NCBI GenBank assembly: GCA_914767715.1
Contig: OU612070.1
Coordinates: 16,635,501-16,695,500 of the forward strand
Direction of reading: 5' to 3'
Source of the DNA: Membranipora membranacea
Taxonomy: Eukaryota; Bryozoa; Gymnolaemata; Cheilostomatida; Membraniporidae
DNA length: 60,000 nt
The notes under the pieces are model-generated. The model worked only from the letters and a program-made list of their open reading frames with translations. It searched no databases and was not told the DNA's origin. Shown one piece after another: positions 10,114 to 23,231 of the stretch; the first letter of the stretch is position 1; the number at the start of each line of letters is the position of its first letter. Position numbers and translations under genes: made by a program.

Positions 10114-10226
10114 GCTAAACTAGCATACGATATAACCGGATAGAGAGTCAGTAGCAACAAGAGCTTCATACAAATGTTGATGAATCTTTATTTACATTGT
10201 CTGATAGATTATCTTGTTGGGTACAC

Positions 10227-10258
10227 CAAGGAGTTAAAGAGTTGTCTTTAACTCCTTG
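10227..10258. mobile_element. 32-bp palindromic micro-insertion (A1 copy)
   Basis: CAAGGAGTTAAAG...CTTTAACTCCTTG. The left flank is GGTACAC; the right flank is gtgtacac, changed from the GGTACAC still seen in A3 and A4. It is shared with A4 (58,217-58,248), and a half-deleted relic remains in A3 (38,100-38,116), so it predates the block duplication. Confidence 0.7.
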
Positions 10259-10914
10259 GTGTACACAGAGAGAACCTTTATAAGGAGTTGTTTCCTCAAT
10301 GCGCGTGACAAGACAACTCGCAAATCATAATCGCCTATCACTTGTTCGAAATTTTGACTGCTCATCTCAAGTTAGACTTTTTTTTGGAAAATATATCAGT
10401 TACCAAATGTTGAAAATCAAGAAATGTATCAATTGGGTCAATTCAAATTCATGATGACACCCTGAGGGTTACTTCCTTATTATTAACATAGTATAAGGGA
10501 TTTGTTTATTTCTAACGGGTACGGTTTACACAACTAGCATGTTACTAAGTGAAAAAATTTGTTCAGGAATTTCATCAGGATAATTATAGCATTCCTTTTC
10601 CTTACAATTTCAGCAGATCATATTAGCAATCTCACACCGCAGGTAACTGTTGGCCCCTCTCCCCAGACTTCATCTTGGCTGTGACATGATGAAAATATAG
10701 TTGGTTTAAGGTTGGTTAAATTTGAGATCCTCATAGTTGAGGTCAGGTTTTTTCAGCCTTTATCATTTCATGAAAAGGATATTTTACTATCAGGTTTCAT
10801 TAGGACCCTATGATCCTTTGCTGCTACAATTATTGTTAAAGAAGTTCATCAGGGTGCCTTGGTCACTGGGCGCAGGCTCCAGAAAAACTAAAGAAGGTTT
10901 GTATAAATTTGTGA

Positions 10915-10962
10915 TGACGTCGATGCCGACGACGATGCCGACGACGACGACAATGAATACTA
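10915..10962. repeat. GAC/GAT-rich minisatellite
   Basis: Imperfect gatgccgacgac units. It is shorter in A3 (38,803-38,840) and longer in A4 (58,925-58,997), so the array length has changed since duplication. Confidence 0.65.
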
Positions 10963-11945
10963 TGCAATTAATTGCATTGAAGCATTTTTCTGTACCTCAG
11001 ATCTTATTTGTGCATTTTATAATTAATATCTTGATGGACAATTTAAAGTTATCCCAAACAAACAATTACGTCAAGCAGTCGTCACACCGTGCTATGTCCT
11101 GCTTTGATCAGATTGAACCATGCACAAACATTAGCTCCAATTAGGTTCCTGATTTTTTATATCATCAACATAAATAAATGTGTGGCAACCAACCATGGGC
11201 CTTGGCAGCCTTTCCGGATTACATCCTATTGATCTGAACGGCCAGACGGGTTCTCCGATCCCTTCTAAAGGACAAAGGTGATAGATTCACTCACAAGCGT
11301 GGCAGAATATTGATGTACAGGGTAATTGCCACTTTCAATCCTTGACCCTTGACCCTTGACCTCATTGTTACGGAGGCCTCACAAACCAAGTATGATGTTG
11401 ATTTTGAAGCCTGACATTGGTGTTTTCTCGAAGCCTGGCGAGTTTGGAGATGCAAACTTATACAGAAGAAAGCACTGGCATGTCATACAGCACCTCATAA
11501 ATAATTTCTGGCATACATTTTTTCGGAATTTGTCCATTATTGAGGTCATATAAACACAAAAGAAGCAGCAGGTACTGGTGTATGTAATTTCAATATTTTC
11601 TAGCTGAAGTTGCACTGCTTCCTTCGTTTTACTCATAAGCTTAAGCAGGTAATCTAGGAACTCTTTAATTTGAAGTGTTGTGTTGTTGAGCACATGCAGA
11701 TATAGGAGAGGTATACACCTGAGGGTGATTGGGCGGGAAGAATCAAGCTTGAAAGACTCGAACATTCAAATCCTGCAGCACTTATCGACAGCCGCTGAGT
11801 ATCAAGGACGCCATCTCGCCATCTTTCCACCTCTGATTACCCAGTAAAATCGGCCTCGTACTATAGCCCAGTGTAAAAGTAACTTTACTTTAAGATCTGT
11901 ATCTCAAACTAATTCAAGCTAAGTTAGTAGAAACAAAACTAATGT

Positions 11946-13093
11946 AAACCCCCCCCCTCCTCAAAAAAATATATACTGATTTTCCACTGCTCCTATCGGT
12001 GGAGTAATCCCACCATGTCCATACAGCTAGATCTCAAGTTAGCATGAAACCTGGGATAATTGTTTTTTATTTTTTTAAATTATTTTTAATTTTCCTTTAT
12101 TTTTTCTATTTTTTTCAATTATATTTTATTTTCTTTTATTTTTTAAATAAATGAATGTTTTCAATATATTTATGAAGATTAACAGGAGGAAGGGGCGGAT
12201 CACACACTCTATACTAGTGATATGGAAAGAAAATAATGGAATAAACCAAGGTTGTCAAAGGATACAATATAACATAATCTGGCCTTGATATAAAGCAATG
12301 ACTTAAGCTAGTGTTTTAACACTTGAATTTTTTGTCCACTTCACCATATCACAACATCGATCTCAGCCTGAGCTTTAGTTCTTGATAATAGAAGCTCAAC
12401 TCAGATGAAGAGTTAATCATCCTTGTGAGCCAGTACGAGGATAAATATCCAAGTGTTATCTGTAAGAAAGGTAGCCAACCACATGAGAATTACCAAAGTA
12501 TCAAACATGACATGACCTATATCATCACTACCTTAATGTTGAGGTTGCTCAGTTGGTTAGAGCGGCGTTCTTCAGCGTGCAAGTGTTGAAGCTCTGGGAT
12601 AGAATCCCACTGCAGTCCACTCACTACAAGGGTTGTTGGATACCAACCTGCCTTCAAACTGAGAGCAAAATTGGCGCAGAAATTGCAGCCTTGCCCTTTC
12701 TCTTGACCCCCATCTAGCCATCCATTCTGGTGGTAAGTGACGAAACCATGTGATTTTACCAAACATTTTTAACCAACATTTTTAACCAACATTTTTAATC
12801 AACATCAAACTTCCAACACAACAGCCCTCTTAAAAAGATAAATTCAATACATTGTTAACTATTGTGCATGGTTTTATATGAACGAGTGATAGAACTCTCA
12901 TAACCTGTGACCAATATTAGCAAGATTCTCAATATGAATGAGAGGACACTTATATAAAACATAAGTAGTATATAAAATAAAGCCTCTTCTAAAAATAGAG
13001 AATGAGGTTAAATCTTATAATGGCGTTTTTTAAGAAGAGCTTATTTTTTGTAACAACGCTGAGTGAAAATAAAGTTTAAAACTGTAATAACCG
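11946..13093. other. Intergenic, low complexity plus a SINE
   Basis: Non-coding as far as I can see. It contains a T-rich, poly-T/A stretch (12,060-12,150), the SINE at 12,541 and a short tandem repeat of aacatttttaacc (about 12,765-12,800). It is repeated in block 2 at 40,146-41,264. Confidence 0.6.
12541..12720 (+). repeat. tRNA-derived SINE, second subfamily
   Basis: It starts gaggttgctcagttggttag with a degraded B box (gatagaatcccac). The body resembles the intron-5 SINE (actgcagtccactcactaca; ggcgcagaaattgcagcct). The block-2 copy is at 40,725-40,905. Confidence 0.65.
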
Positions 13094-13855
13094 CTACAAT
13101 AGAGGCACACTTTTAGTTCTTTTCAGGGGCCTCAAATAAGGCCTCTGCTGGTTGTATGACTCCTCAAATCTTTGGACTGTCAGAGCCACACTGACTCGTC
13201 GGGGATTATCTACTGGTGTATTGACAGGTGATGCTGAGCGAGCATCAGTATCATCAGTCTGTGCCCCCCAGAGTCTTGCCCCCGGCCCGGCGGCCCCCCG
13301 TCCAGTCTCATCGTTGTCCGTCAATGTTTCATCATCTGTTGGCTTGTTAACACGCAAAGGGATTTCTTCGTATGTCGGTTCTTTAGTACAAGCTGACGAA
13401 GAAAGGCTAATCTCCATGGAGAGACTTTCACTGGTACTAACTGGTCGGGCACTTTCTTCATCACTCTTTAATGAACCAGGTGTTGCGTATGAACCAGACC
13501 ATGAGTTTTCCGAGAAGCGATGACTATCTGCAAAGTATAAAGATCATGACAAGCTCACCGGTTTATAATTGTTTATAAGGTCCTGTTGACAAGCTACAGG
13601 GTTGGGGGTTGCTACGTTGGCTGTATGACCCGTTGGAAATTGTAACATAATTCTTTCTCTTATCGTGGCTTGTTTGATGTAATAAATAACTACCTTTTTT
13701 TATAGAAAGACATTAAATTAAATAATGGAGCCTCAATTTGAAGAGTCCAATCTTCCGCCAGCTGGTTTGCGCGCCTCACCACAATAGGAGTGATAGATTG
13801 ATTTGATGTTTTATAATATTCTGGAAGAGAATCAGAAGATGTCATAACACTTCAT
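13094..13855 (-). pseudogene. M1: two-exon minus-strand gene, exon-1 donor lost
   Basis: Exon 2 (13,527 to 13,094) is an open, charged, Ser/Thr/Pro-rich C-terminal region ending RPLKRTKSVPLL, preceded by a good acceptor (ctttgcag). Exon 1 starts at the ATG at 13,855 (MTSSDSLPEYY). In block 2 the same exon 1 ends with a proper donor (GAAG|GTGAG) whose phase joins exon 2 exactly. In M1 a deletion of about 62 bp removes that donor at about 13,743, so the reading runs on to a stop. The ancestral product would be about 179 residues, probably disordered. Family not recognised. Either a pseudogene or using an unseen donor. Confidence 0.5.
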
Positions 13856-15445
13856 TATTGGAACTTTGTTGCTTGACCGGGCATTGTGAAATCACCGCAA
13901 GGCACTTGGAAAGAGTTGCCTTTGGGTAGACAACTCCCAGCTGCGAGCAACTAAATACGTGTGTATGCACATGGGTGTGCATGGTAGAATTGTCCCTAAC
14001 TCCTTGATGAGAACGATGACCTTTGGTTTGGTTTCCCTTTCTTATATCATTGTAAAGCTCATAATCAGACTAAGGGAACCAAAGGGACCTTGCGTGCACC
14101 AAACTTGCCAACAACTATAATTTTATAAGAATTCCAGAATTCTTGCGGTGACTATTGGGTAATTCCTTGCATAAAGTGGAAGCAGAAGAGCACAGGAGAT
14201 AATGGGGCAATATGAGGCATGCCCAACAAAAATTGGGAGCTATCATCCAAACACGCCTTGCGATATCGCTTAAGATAGGATATGATTTCTAAGCTTACAG
14301 CCTTTATACAGACTCCCATCAGCCTGCAAGTTTATAATTGAAGAACAAGATGAAAGAGCAACATTTGTGAATCAATTTCTTCAGCCCTCTGAATAGTAGA
14401 AATGAGAATGTGGTTTCAGCCATTTGAAACAACCCGCTGAATAACAACATGAATTTAGAGTACTCTTATTATTGGAAAAAGTAGAGCATTTTATGGCTGC
14501 TGATTACCCAGTCTGCTGCATAGACTCACATCACAGAGGCAGCAGATAAAAAGATTATGAGCTCGACTATTAACACCTACTGGGCTGATCATACGTGTCG
14601 GGCCTTTGATCTCTGGTTAGTTATGATCATTTGCTGAGGTAGTATGGGTGATTTGTACCTCACAAATAGAGACATTGACATTCACAAAAAGGTATAACAG
14701 CACTCTTTGATCTGCTCTCTGGCAAATGTTGCTGAACTCGCTGACGCAGCATGCTGGCGTAGGGCAGGGCGCATGCAGATGTTTAGCGATGATTGTTAAC
14801 AGTGAAATGGTCGATGACTGGGAACAAACTGCTTATGTCTATAGTTGTTATGTTATGTAATTATGCCTTGAATTTGGTGATTACTGCCAATCCAGTCATT
14901 GTCTAATTTTTGGTAATTATGCAAGACCCGCAAAACAACACCCTAGATATTATTGTTCCCAGCAAGATAGTCTGCTAACAATTATATCAACACATCGCGA
15001 CTGACTTGTGAGAATGGTGCCATCTAACAAACTGCCTGTCTATAAATTCGCTGAAATCTCTCTTTCATCTCAGCAAATTGTCAATGTTGTCTGTTTTGAC
15101 ATCAAGAGTCACTTCTGGCCAGAGAAAAAAAACCTTAATGAAAACAAACGATTCTTAACTGAGAAACGTTTACTCCATGTTTTGTTGTTAATTCAGCATC
15201 ATTCATTCAAAATAGCAGCACAACCTGAGTCAATCGCCTCCAACAATTGGTGTTGAAGTTTATCGGTAGGAGCAGCTGATAACTTTATCTCCGAAGTTGG
15301 AAGGCGCCAAATTTTCTAGCCTCAGGCCCCTGCTGTCAGTTTAATCCGCACTCACAGCGTAATGATCGACCTTCTGAACCTGAATAATCTTATTTACTTC
15401 TATAATCCGTATTTTTATGTTGGCATGATAATTTATTTGTGACAG
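13856..15445. other. Between M1 and S1: no supported exon
   Basis: I searched this stretch for the missing first half of the FN3 domain and for RING, B-box and coiled-coil exons of a TRIM9-like gene and saw none. An open frame at 15,008-15,256 is partly kept in block 2 (43,251-43,475), but there is no recognisable motif. Confidence 0.5.
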
Positions 15446-16842
<1,397 letters not shown>

Positions 16843-17830
16843 GCTCCCAGTCTAAGCTAGTCAATTTTTACCGTAATACCTCTCTTAGCAAAAAAAGTTT
16901 TTTATAAACAGAGCCCATGTAAATTTCATTTTGATGTAGCTCAAATTTTCGCTCATCTTACACTTATATTTTTTGTGTCCACTATTGTCTGTGTTATTAG
17001 GGATAGCAGACAGCTTATTTCCTTGAAGAAAGCACCAAAACATTGCTGAAACTTCATGTTTTTCTCACAAAATTTACTGTGTTACTTCTGACTTCATTTT
17101 TTAAGTCCTGTCTATAACCCTCTTTTTGTACTTTTTTGATTATTTACTGTTAAACTAGTTATTACAGTCTAGTTATAGTTTTACATCACTGTATTATTAC
17201 ACTCACTTCTTGAAGATGGGAGATATTTGTCAAAAAACTTATCTATTTTGAATCTTTGTAGTTTAGTATTTATTACTATATTTTGACCAGTTTCAAACAA
17301 GAAACATTGACTGTCTGTCTCTGGAAATACCATAAAAATATGGTTTGCATGCTGTGGTAAATGAATAAAACATACACATATAATAGTTCAAATCTGTTTG
17401 AATATTTTGGTAAGCCTTGATATTGTTGCAATGTAATGTTCTGAATCCAAGCTGGTGTTCTGCCTTTCAAAGTGAACTTGAAACATTGTGGAGCTGTTAC
17501 AGTATCAATAGTAATAAAATGACTGGATGTTTAGAGTAAGGTATTAAGAACATGCGACAAGAATTCAATGAGGCATATTTACAAACATATATAATAATAA
17601 ATTATCATCACTATTATAATGAGTAGCAATGAGTAGAGGTCTGACAGGGTGAGCTTTGAATCAATATATATCCCTTGATGCATGATGTTGCTACCAAATC
17701 TTCCGTTTACTAGCCACTATCATATACTACAGTTCATTTTCAAGTTGTCTTTCCTTCATGCCCAGGGGCATCACTCTACAATCCCCAATTTATATCACGC
17801 TTGCGCATTGATCAGAGGAAATCAGATGGG
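16843..17830. other. 3' flank of S1 and start of unit A2
   Basis: No coding exon seen. 16,843-17,760 matches 45,069-46,405 of block 2 apart from the LTR-like insertion there. The region from about 17,760 (catgcccaggggcatcactc) is the left edge of unit A2 and recurs at 50,019. Confidence 0.6.
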
Positions 17831-20800
17831 AGAAGTGAAACTTCAGGAGAGAGAAGGCGGATATATAGTGAACAAGCAGAGTTGTGACTGCATATAAAGA
17901 AACTATTTCTCCAGACAGGCAAGTACCCAAGTATCTAACACCTTGGACTGTCTGTTGTATTTCATATATATAGTATGAACTAGCCATTAAAGGATGGCAA
18001 TGCAGCTTGTTTGCAGTTATTTAATGCTTGGGCTCACTGTTTATATACAACTGACCGACCATTGGTTGGTTGGGAAGGAGTTCATCCTAAAAGTCCTGGC
18101 ATTGTATACACAATAAAGTTTAGCTGTGAAGTTCTTAGGCTTGTATGTCCCATAAGCACACTTATGGCAAGATTAGTGAGCCAAACGATGTACTATGGTT
18201 GCTCACTATATTGTTATCTTCATTGTGGTAGTAGTATACAAAAAACTGGTAAAGCTTAGGACATTAGTGAGGTAAATATTGGTTTCTATACACAGGGCTC
18301 TCACGTACCAGCATGGCTGCATGGGTGCAGCACCCACCAATGTGTACCACCACCAAAATAGAAAATTTTGTAGATGCACTCCCCTGTGTCCAGGATATCA
18401 TCCACCCATTTAGGCAGGATAGGAAACAGGCTATGGATATGGATGGCTGATACCATGGACATGGAAAAAATACAGGCTTGCAAGCCCCTGCGGCACATGT
18501 TTGCTTCCATAGCTGACAGCCAGTGGAGAAAAACATGATTTCCTTGATATATTTTTAGGTCCCGCAAAAGATGGCAGCAGCAGAATCAAAAGAAGTAGGA
18601 TTTCTAGAGTGTGGATTATGTTTTGAAAATGATCCACTCAAGCGATTACCCTGCAATCCTGGTCACATATATTGTGTAACTTGTCTGACCAAAGACTCCG
18701 AAGTGACTCAGATTATCAAATGTCCGCTGTGCAGGTAACCTATTGTGTTAACATGGTTGTGCTCATTGCATAGCTGCACGCACCTAATCAATAGCTGCCA
18801 CTTATCAAAACTGATAATCATGAGTTTAGGAGAAAAATTGGAGATGGTACAAGCAAAAAAGGCATAATAACAAAGTTTTATCTAGTAAATGCGAATACGA
18901 AGCTTGGCCAAAAATTTAGAGGAATTATCACCTCTCCCCGCTTTCTCGTTGAATCAATTAATTGGGGCACTGGTCTAGTTCGGCACACAAGAGTTGCAGA
19001 TCCTAGTTATCATATCTTTGACCTGCAAAAAAGTTAGAAGTAAAACTATTATCTCATTCTTGGGTTTATGTGCAGAAGACCAAAATGTTTAAAACTATGC
19101 TATTTCTGCACAGTAAGCAATGTTTGCCACATGCTGACTCTTGAAACGTCTTAGCGTCGTGGGTAGGAGATGCTTTAATTTGATAGAGCACCAGCAGTCG
19201 TCAGCGCACAAGTTCTCTTGCTGTCACATCTCTATGAAGTGCTCTGAACATTGGGCGTTGTTGAAGCCACTGATGTTCTGTAAGAGATGGCAACTGGCAA
19301 TGTGGTAGAAGAAAGATTTGTTCAAGCAACAACTCATTCAAATACCTTATGGTACACGATGATTATTAATAGCTCAACTTCAACCAGTTATGTTCTCAAA
19401 AGTGACTAGCACAATTATGCTTTCTTTTTAGAACTGTGTTTGATGAAGGTATAGATGACATCCCATCAGCAGGTGCTCCACTAGACAAGTTTCTGTGCTG
19501 TGATGTTTGTATGAGAAAAGATGACAAGAGAAGACTGGCTCAGATTTACTGTGTGGTCTGCCAGAAAAAGTTTTGTGCTCCTCATGAAAAGGTACAGATC
19601 ACTTTCAAGATTTGAATGTATGCTAGACTGTCAAAGCAATCATACACTCATAAACAAGCATTAATGAAATACCTCTGCTGGTGGCCATTTTTTGTATTCA
19701 GTGAACTTTGTTGACCCCCTAAAAGTCAGACCTATGAATTCTCACCCATAGTTTGGTAGGCGTACGCTCATTAGCCCGGGTACAATGTAATAATCTTCTT
19801 AGTATCATGCATTCTTGCTTATTGGTTGTACATATTCTATAACAATTGTTGTGAAGCATAAGCCGCACTACCATGATGCTGTTTTCAAATAGTTTATTTT
19901 CCTTCTATCAAAGAGTCATAACGTTGCACTGGATGACCACATGCGTATCAGAATGGATGAGTATAAGAAAGATTGGAGAAAAATGGAGACAAGATACTGT
20001 GAGAAACACTCAAAGAAACCCTACTCCATAACTTGTGTGAAATGCCCCAGATTATTTTGTGGGGATTGTATCGACCAATTGGAAATCTGCTCTGATGGTT
20101 AGTGGGTAGAATCATTTATCTCAGATACGTAACAACCTTCCTTCATGTCTTAAAGTAAACCCCAAGTCATATAATCAAAAATATCGAAGCAGTGTAATTT
20201 TCTAAATTAATATTTGATAAACCGATATATATTGTAATAAATGACAGTAAACTTCTTACACCTCCCCATATTTGCTACTATTTGAAAGCTGTCAGTTTAA
20301 GTCTTTGTCTCTGAGCCTGGAATGAAGTACCCTCTCCATGTACATTTTGATAAATATCTTATATAGGTGACAGGCACGAGCTGAGGTCGATATCAAACAT
20401 GGTCGCAAAGCTAATCGAGATGGTAAATGAGAAGAAGGTATGGATCTTCGATAAGGAGGAGCACCTGTTAGGAATGTCTAAACAGCTGACAGCTGTCATA
20501 TCAGACTGGGATACAGAAACTCAAGAGTTGGTTGACAAGCTACATTACGCCAGAGATAAACAAGTATGTAGAATTCTATGACAAACATTTCCGGGTGCAG
20601 GAGGACAGCTCCTAGTTATACGTTGTTACTAGTCAGACCGATCATATAGCAGTTATTATGGATTTGATTCTTAGGGAACATAGTAGCACTAGGATAGGAG
20701 TATAGGAGCATAATGTTCTTACTTCGACTAGGTTTTTATAAAGAAAACTTTGTAACTGTGATTGAGCTCAAAAGCTAGAACACAGAATAAAACAATCAAA

Positions 20801-21700
20801 ATGTGGAAAGGGAGTCTTATAGTAATTAATTAATAAAATAAATGCGTTGATACAGATCTAATATAGAATCAACAAAGGATGATCACATCAGGTACAGGTA
20901 CAAGCGATTCATATCCTTTCACATTTACTTTTAGGTTGCAGGTCTCATGCAGCAATATGTTGAGCTTGAGGAAAATCTGATAGAACTTAGAAATCAATCC
21001 AGAATTGAGGTGACAAGTCTCCTGGATGATGAGATCGGATGTCTCCTGGATAAGCTCAGCAGACAAGTAGCTAGGATAGATACCAGACTTTTCACTTATC
21101 ATGAGGTAGCTACTAGGTAGAATATCTATTCGGATCGGCTATCATCTTGTTTCATATTGCCATTGTTACGTTGATAAGTATCACTGAGACCTTCACCCGT
21201 AGCTGAAGAAGTATTCGAAAATCCAATTTGTTTTGGGATAGAAAATAATTTTTCAGTTTCATACGCCCATGATTATCTTTAACGGCTTGATTGATCATGA
21301 TTAAAAATGAGCTGAATTTGCAAGTTGCCTGTTTTAGTCTGTCCTTTTAGTCGCGGGCTGTGGACTTTCCTATAGTGTAGCCCCCTACAATATTTAAGCA
21401 CAGGCCTTAAAAGTGAAGCACCTCCTTCAGAAACAATAAAAATTTTCCAGTTATAAGGCACCCCACAGCTATAAGGCACGCTTTGGAAAAAAAATTCCGG
21501 TGGGATTCGAACTCGCAACTTTGTGTTTACAAGACGCGGCTTTGGTCCAAGTTGAATATAAAAATGCTTCAAATGATAGCTGCCCCTATATGCTCCACTC
21601 TTATAGACGCCTTCATCTACAAGGCAAGCGCCTTATAGGTGAGGTATAAATATGTTTTCATGGTTTTTCCTGTGTACGTGATTGTCTTCACTTGAGTAGG

Positions 21701-21868
21701 AGGTGGCTCAGTTGGTTAGAGTGCCAGTCCTTAAGCATGCAAGTGATGAAGGTCGTTGTTTGAATCCCACTGCAGTCCATTGACTACCGGGGTTAGCCCC
21801 CCAGGAGTGCTCCGACCTGCCTGCAAACAGAGAGCATCTTCGCACAGACATTGCGGCCTCGGCATTAA
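21701..21868 (+). repeat. tRNA-derived SINE in A2 intron 5, split by a foldback element
   Basis: Same SINE as at 6,015, with the head here and the tail continuing from 23,236. It is cut in its tail by the TTAA element at 21,869-23,231. Confidence 0.7.
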
Positions 21869-23231
21869 GGTAATGTCAAAGACCGATCCGAATATCAACA
21901 TATCATATACCGTTGGAAAGCTGCCGAGCTACTGAAAATGAATACCTGAACGAAAACTTGATTCGATGACGTTGTGTCATTAAAGGGAGGAAATGAGGCA
22001 GAAAACGCTCTTTTTGTTAAAGCAGATGGAGGAGTCAAATTAATTGCAAGAAATTTCAAAACAGATGGAATGTATACTTAAAGATTGAGTTCATAGTAAA
22101 ATTTGATTTTCTTTGATATATGACTAGTCAAAACTGACTTTTTACGTCACGCCATACAACGCATTTTTTTTGGGGAAGCCGTGAAAATATGTGAAATTTC
22201 AATCGTTAATTCAGAACAGATCATAGGCTCGAAACAAAATTAATTATGATTTTCCCTTAGAGTACACTTCAAATGTCATACATATTGACTTTCAAGAAAT
22301 TAGCTTGCATATTACGAAAACAGCAGACTCTCGAATACACCTGGTATTTTTCATAACTTGTGCATAACGTCAAATGTGCTGTTCAAATGACCATTATTGT
22401 GGCCAAACAAAGTTTTTTTGAAAGTTCTCACATACAAAGCCGCTTTTATTACCCATGGTGCACGCAGGAAATGCCAACAGATTTTTTCACTGCATCTTCG
22501 TTTTTCTTGAATTTAACGCAAAAGAATGGCCAAAAACACCTCAAAAGTCCCAAAAAATAGCTGTTTTTTGGCATTCTTTTGCGTTAAATTCAAGAAAAAT
22601 GAAGATGCAGGGAAAAAATCTTTTGGCATTTCCTGTGTGCACCATGGCTGATGAAAGCGGCTTCGTATGTGAGAACTTTTAAAATAACTTTGTTTGGCCA
22701 CAATAATGGTCATTTGGACAGCACATTTGATGTTATGCAAAAGTTGCAAAAAATATTACCTGTATTCGAGAGTCTACTGTTTTCGCAATATGCAAGCTAA
22801 TTTGTTGAAAGTTAATAGGTATGACATTTGAAGTGTACTGTTATGGAAAATCATAATTAATTTTGTTTCGAGCCTATGATCTGTTCTGAATTAATGATTG
22901 AAATTTCACATATTTTCACGGCTTCACAAAAAAAAATGCATTGTATGGTGTGACGTAAAAAGTCAGTTTAGACTAGTCATATATCAAAGAAAATCAAATT
23001 TTACGATGAACGCAATCTCTAAGTATGCATTCCACCTGGTTTGAAGTTTCTTGCATTTAATTTGACTCCGCCATCTGCTTTGACAAAAACAGCGTTTTCT
23101 GCCTCATTTCCTCCCTAAAATGACACAACGTCATTGAATCAAGTTTTTGTTCAAGTATTCATTTTCAGTAGCTCGGCAGCTTTCCAACGGTATATGATAT
23201 GTTGATATTCGGATCGGTCTTTGACATTACC
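21869..23231. mobile_element. 1.36-kb foldback transposon, TTAA target
   Basis: The ends are GGTAATGTCAAAGACCGATC and its reverse complement, and the two halves are near-complete inverted repeats of each other with the centre near 22,555. TTAA lies on both sides (21,865-21,868 and 23,232-23,235). Units A1, A3 and A4 show the intact cattaaggc site. There is no coding frame of its own; open frames inside are symmetric shadows. TTAA targets belong to piggyBac or Kolobok type elements. It inserted after the A2/A4 split. Confidence 0.9.

Larger units (their letters stand above)
8013..11945. other. Downstream part of unit A1, mostly non-coding
   Basis: This block is repeated after A3 (36,296-40,145) and A4 (56,054-60,000), and after A2 up to 27,527. 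It holds A1's likely 3' UTR, a broken protein-like frame (8,175-8,320), a Cys-rich frame (8,704-8,892) whose A1 and A2 versions differ by an in-frame 15-base indel, a small minus-strand frame (9,553-9,699), the MATSGD frame (10,012-10,113) and palindromic insertions. Most other open frames here are not kept between copies. Confidence 0.6.

Noticed and set aside
10610-10650. Small exon between cag acceptor and GTAACT donor downstream of A1
   Set aside because: The A3 copy has an indel that changes its frame (attagcaat versus actgcaat), so it is not kept as coding.
22360-22749. Open frames in the middle of the A2 foldback element
   Set aside because: They are mirror images of one another across the inverted repeat and carry no recognisable motif.
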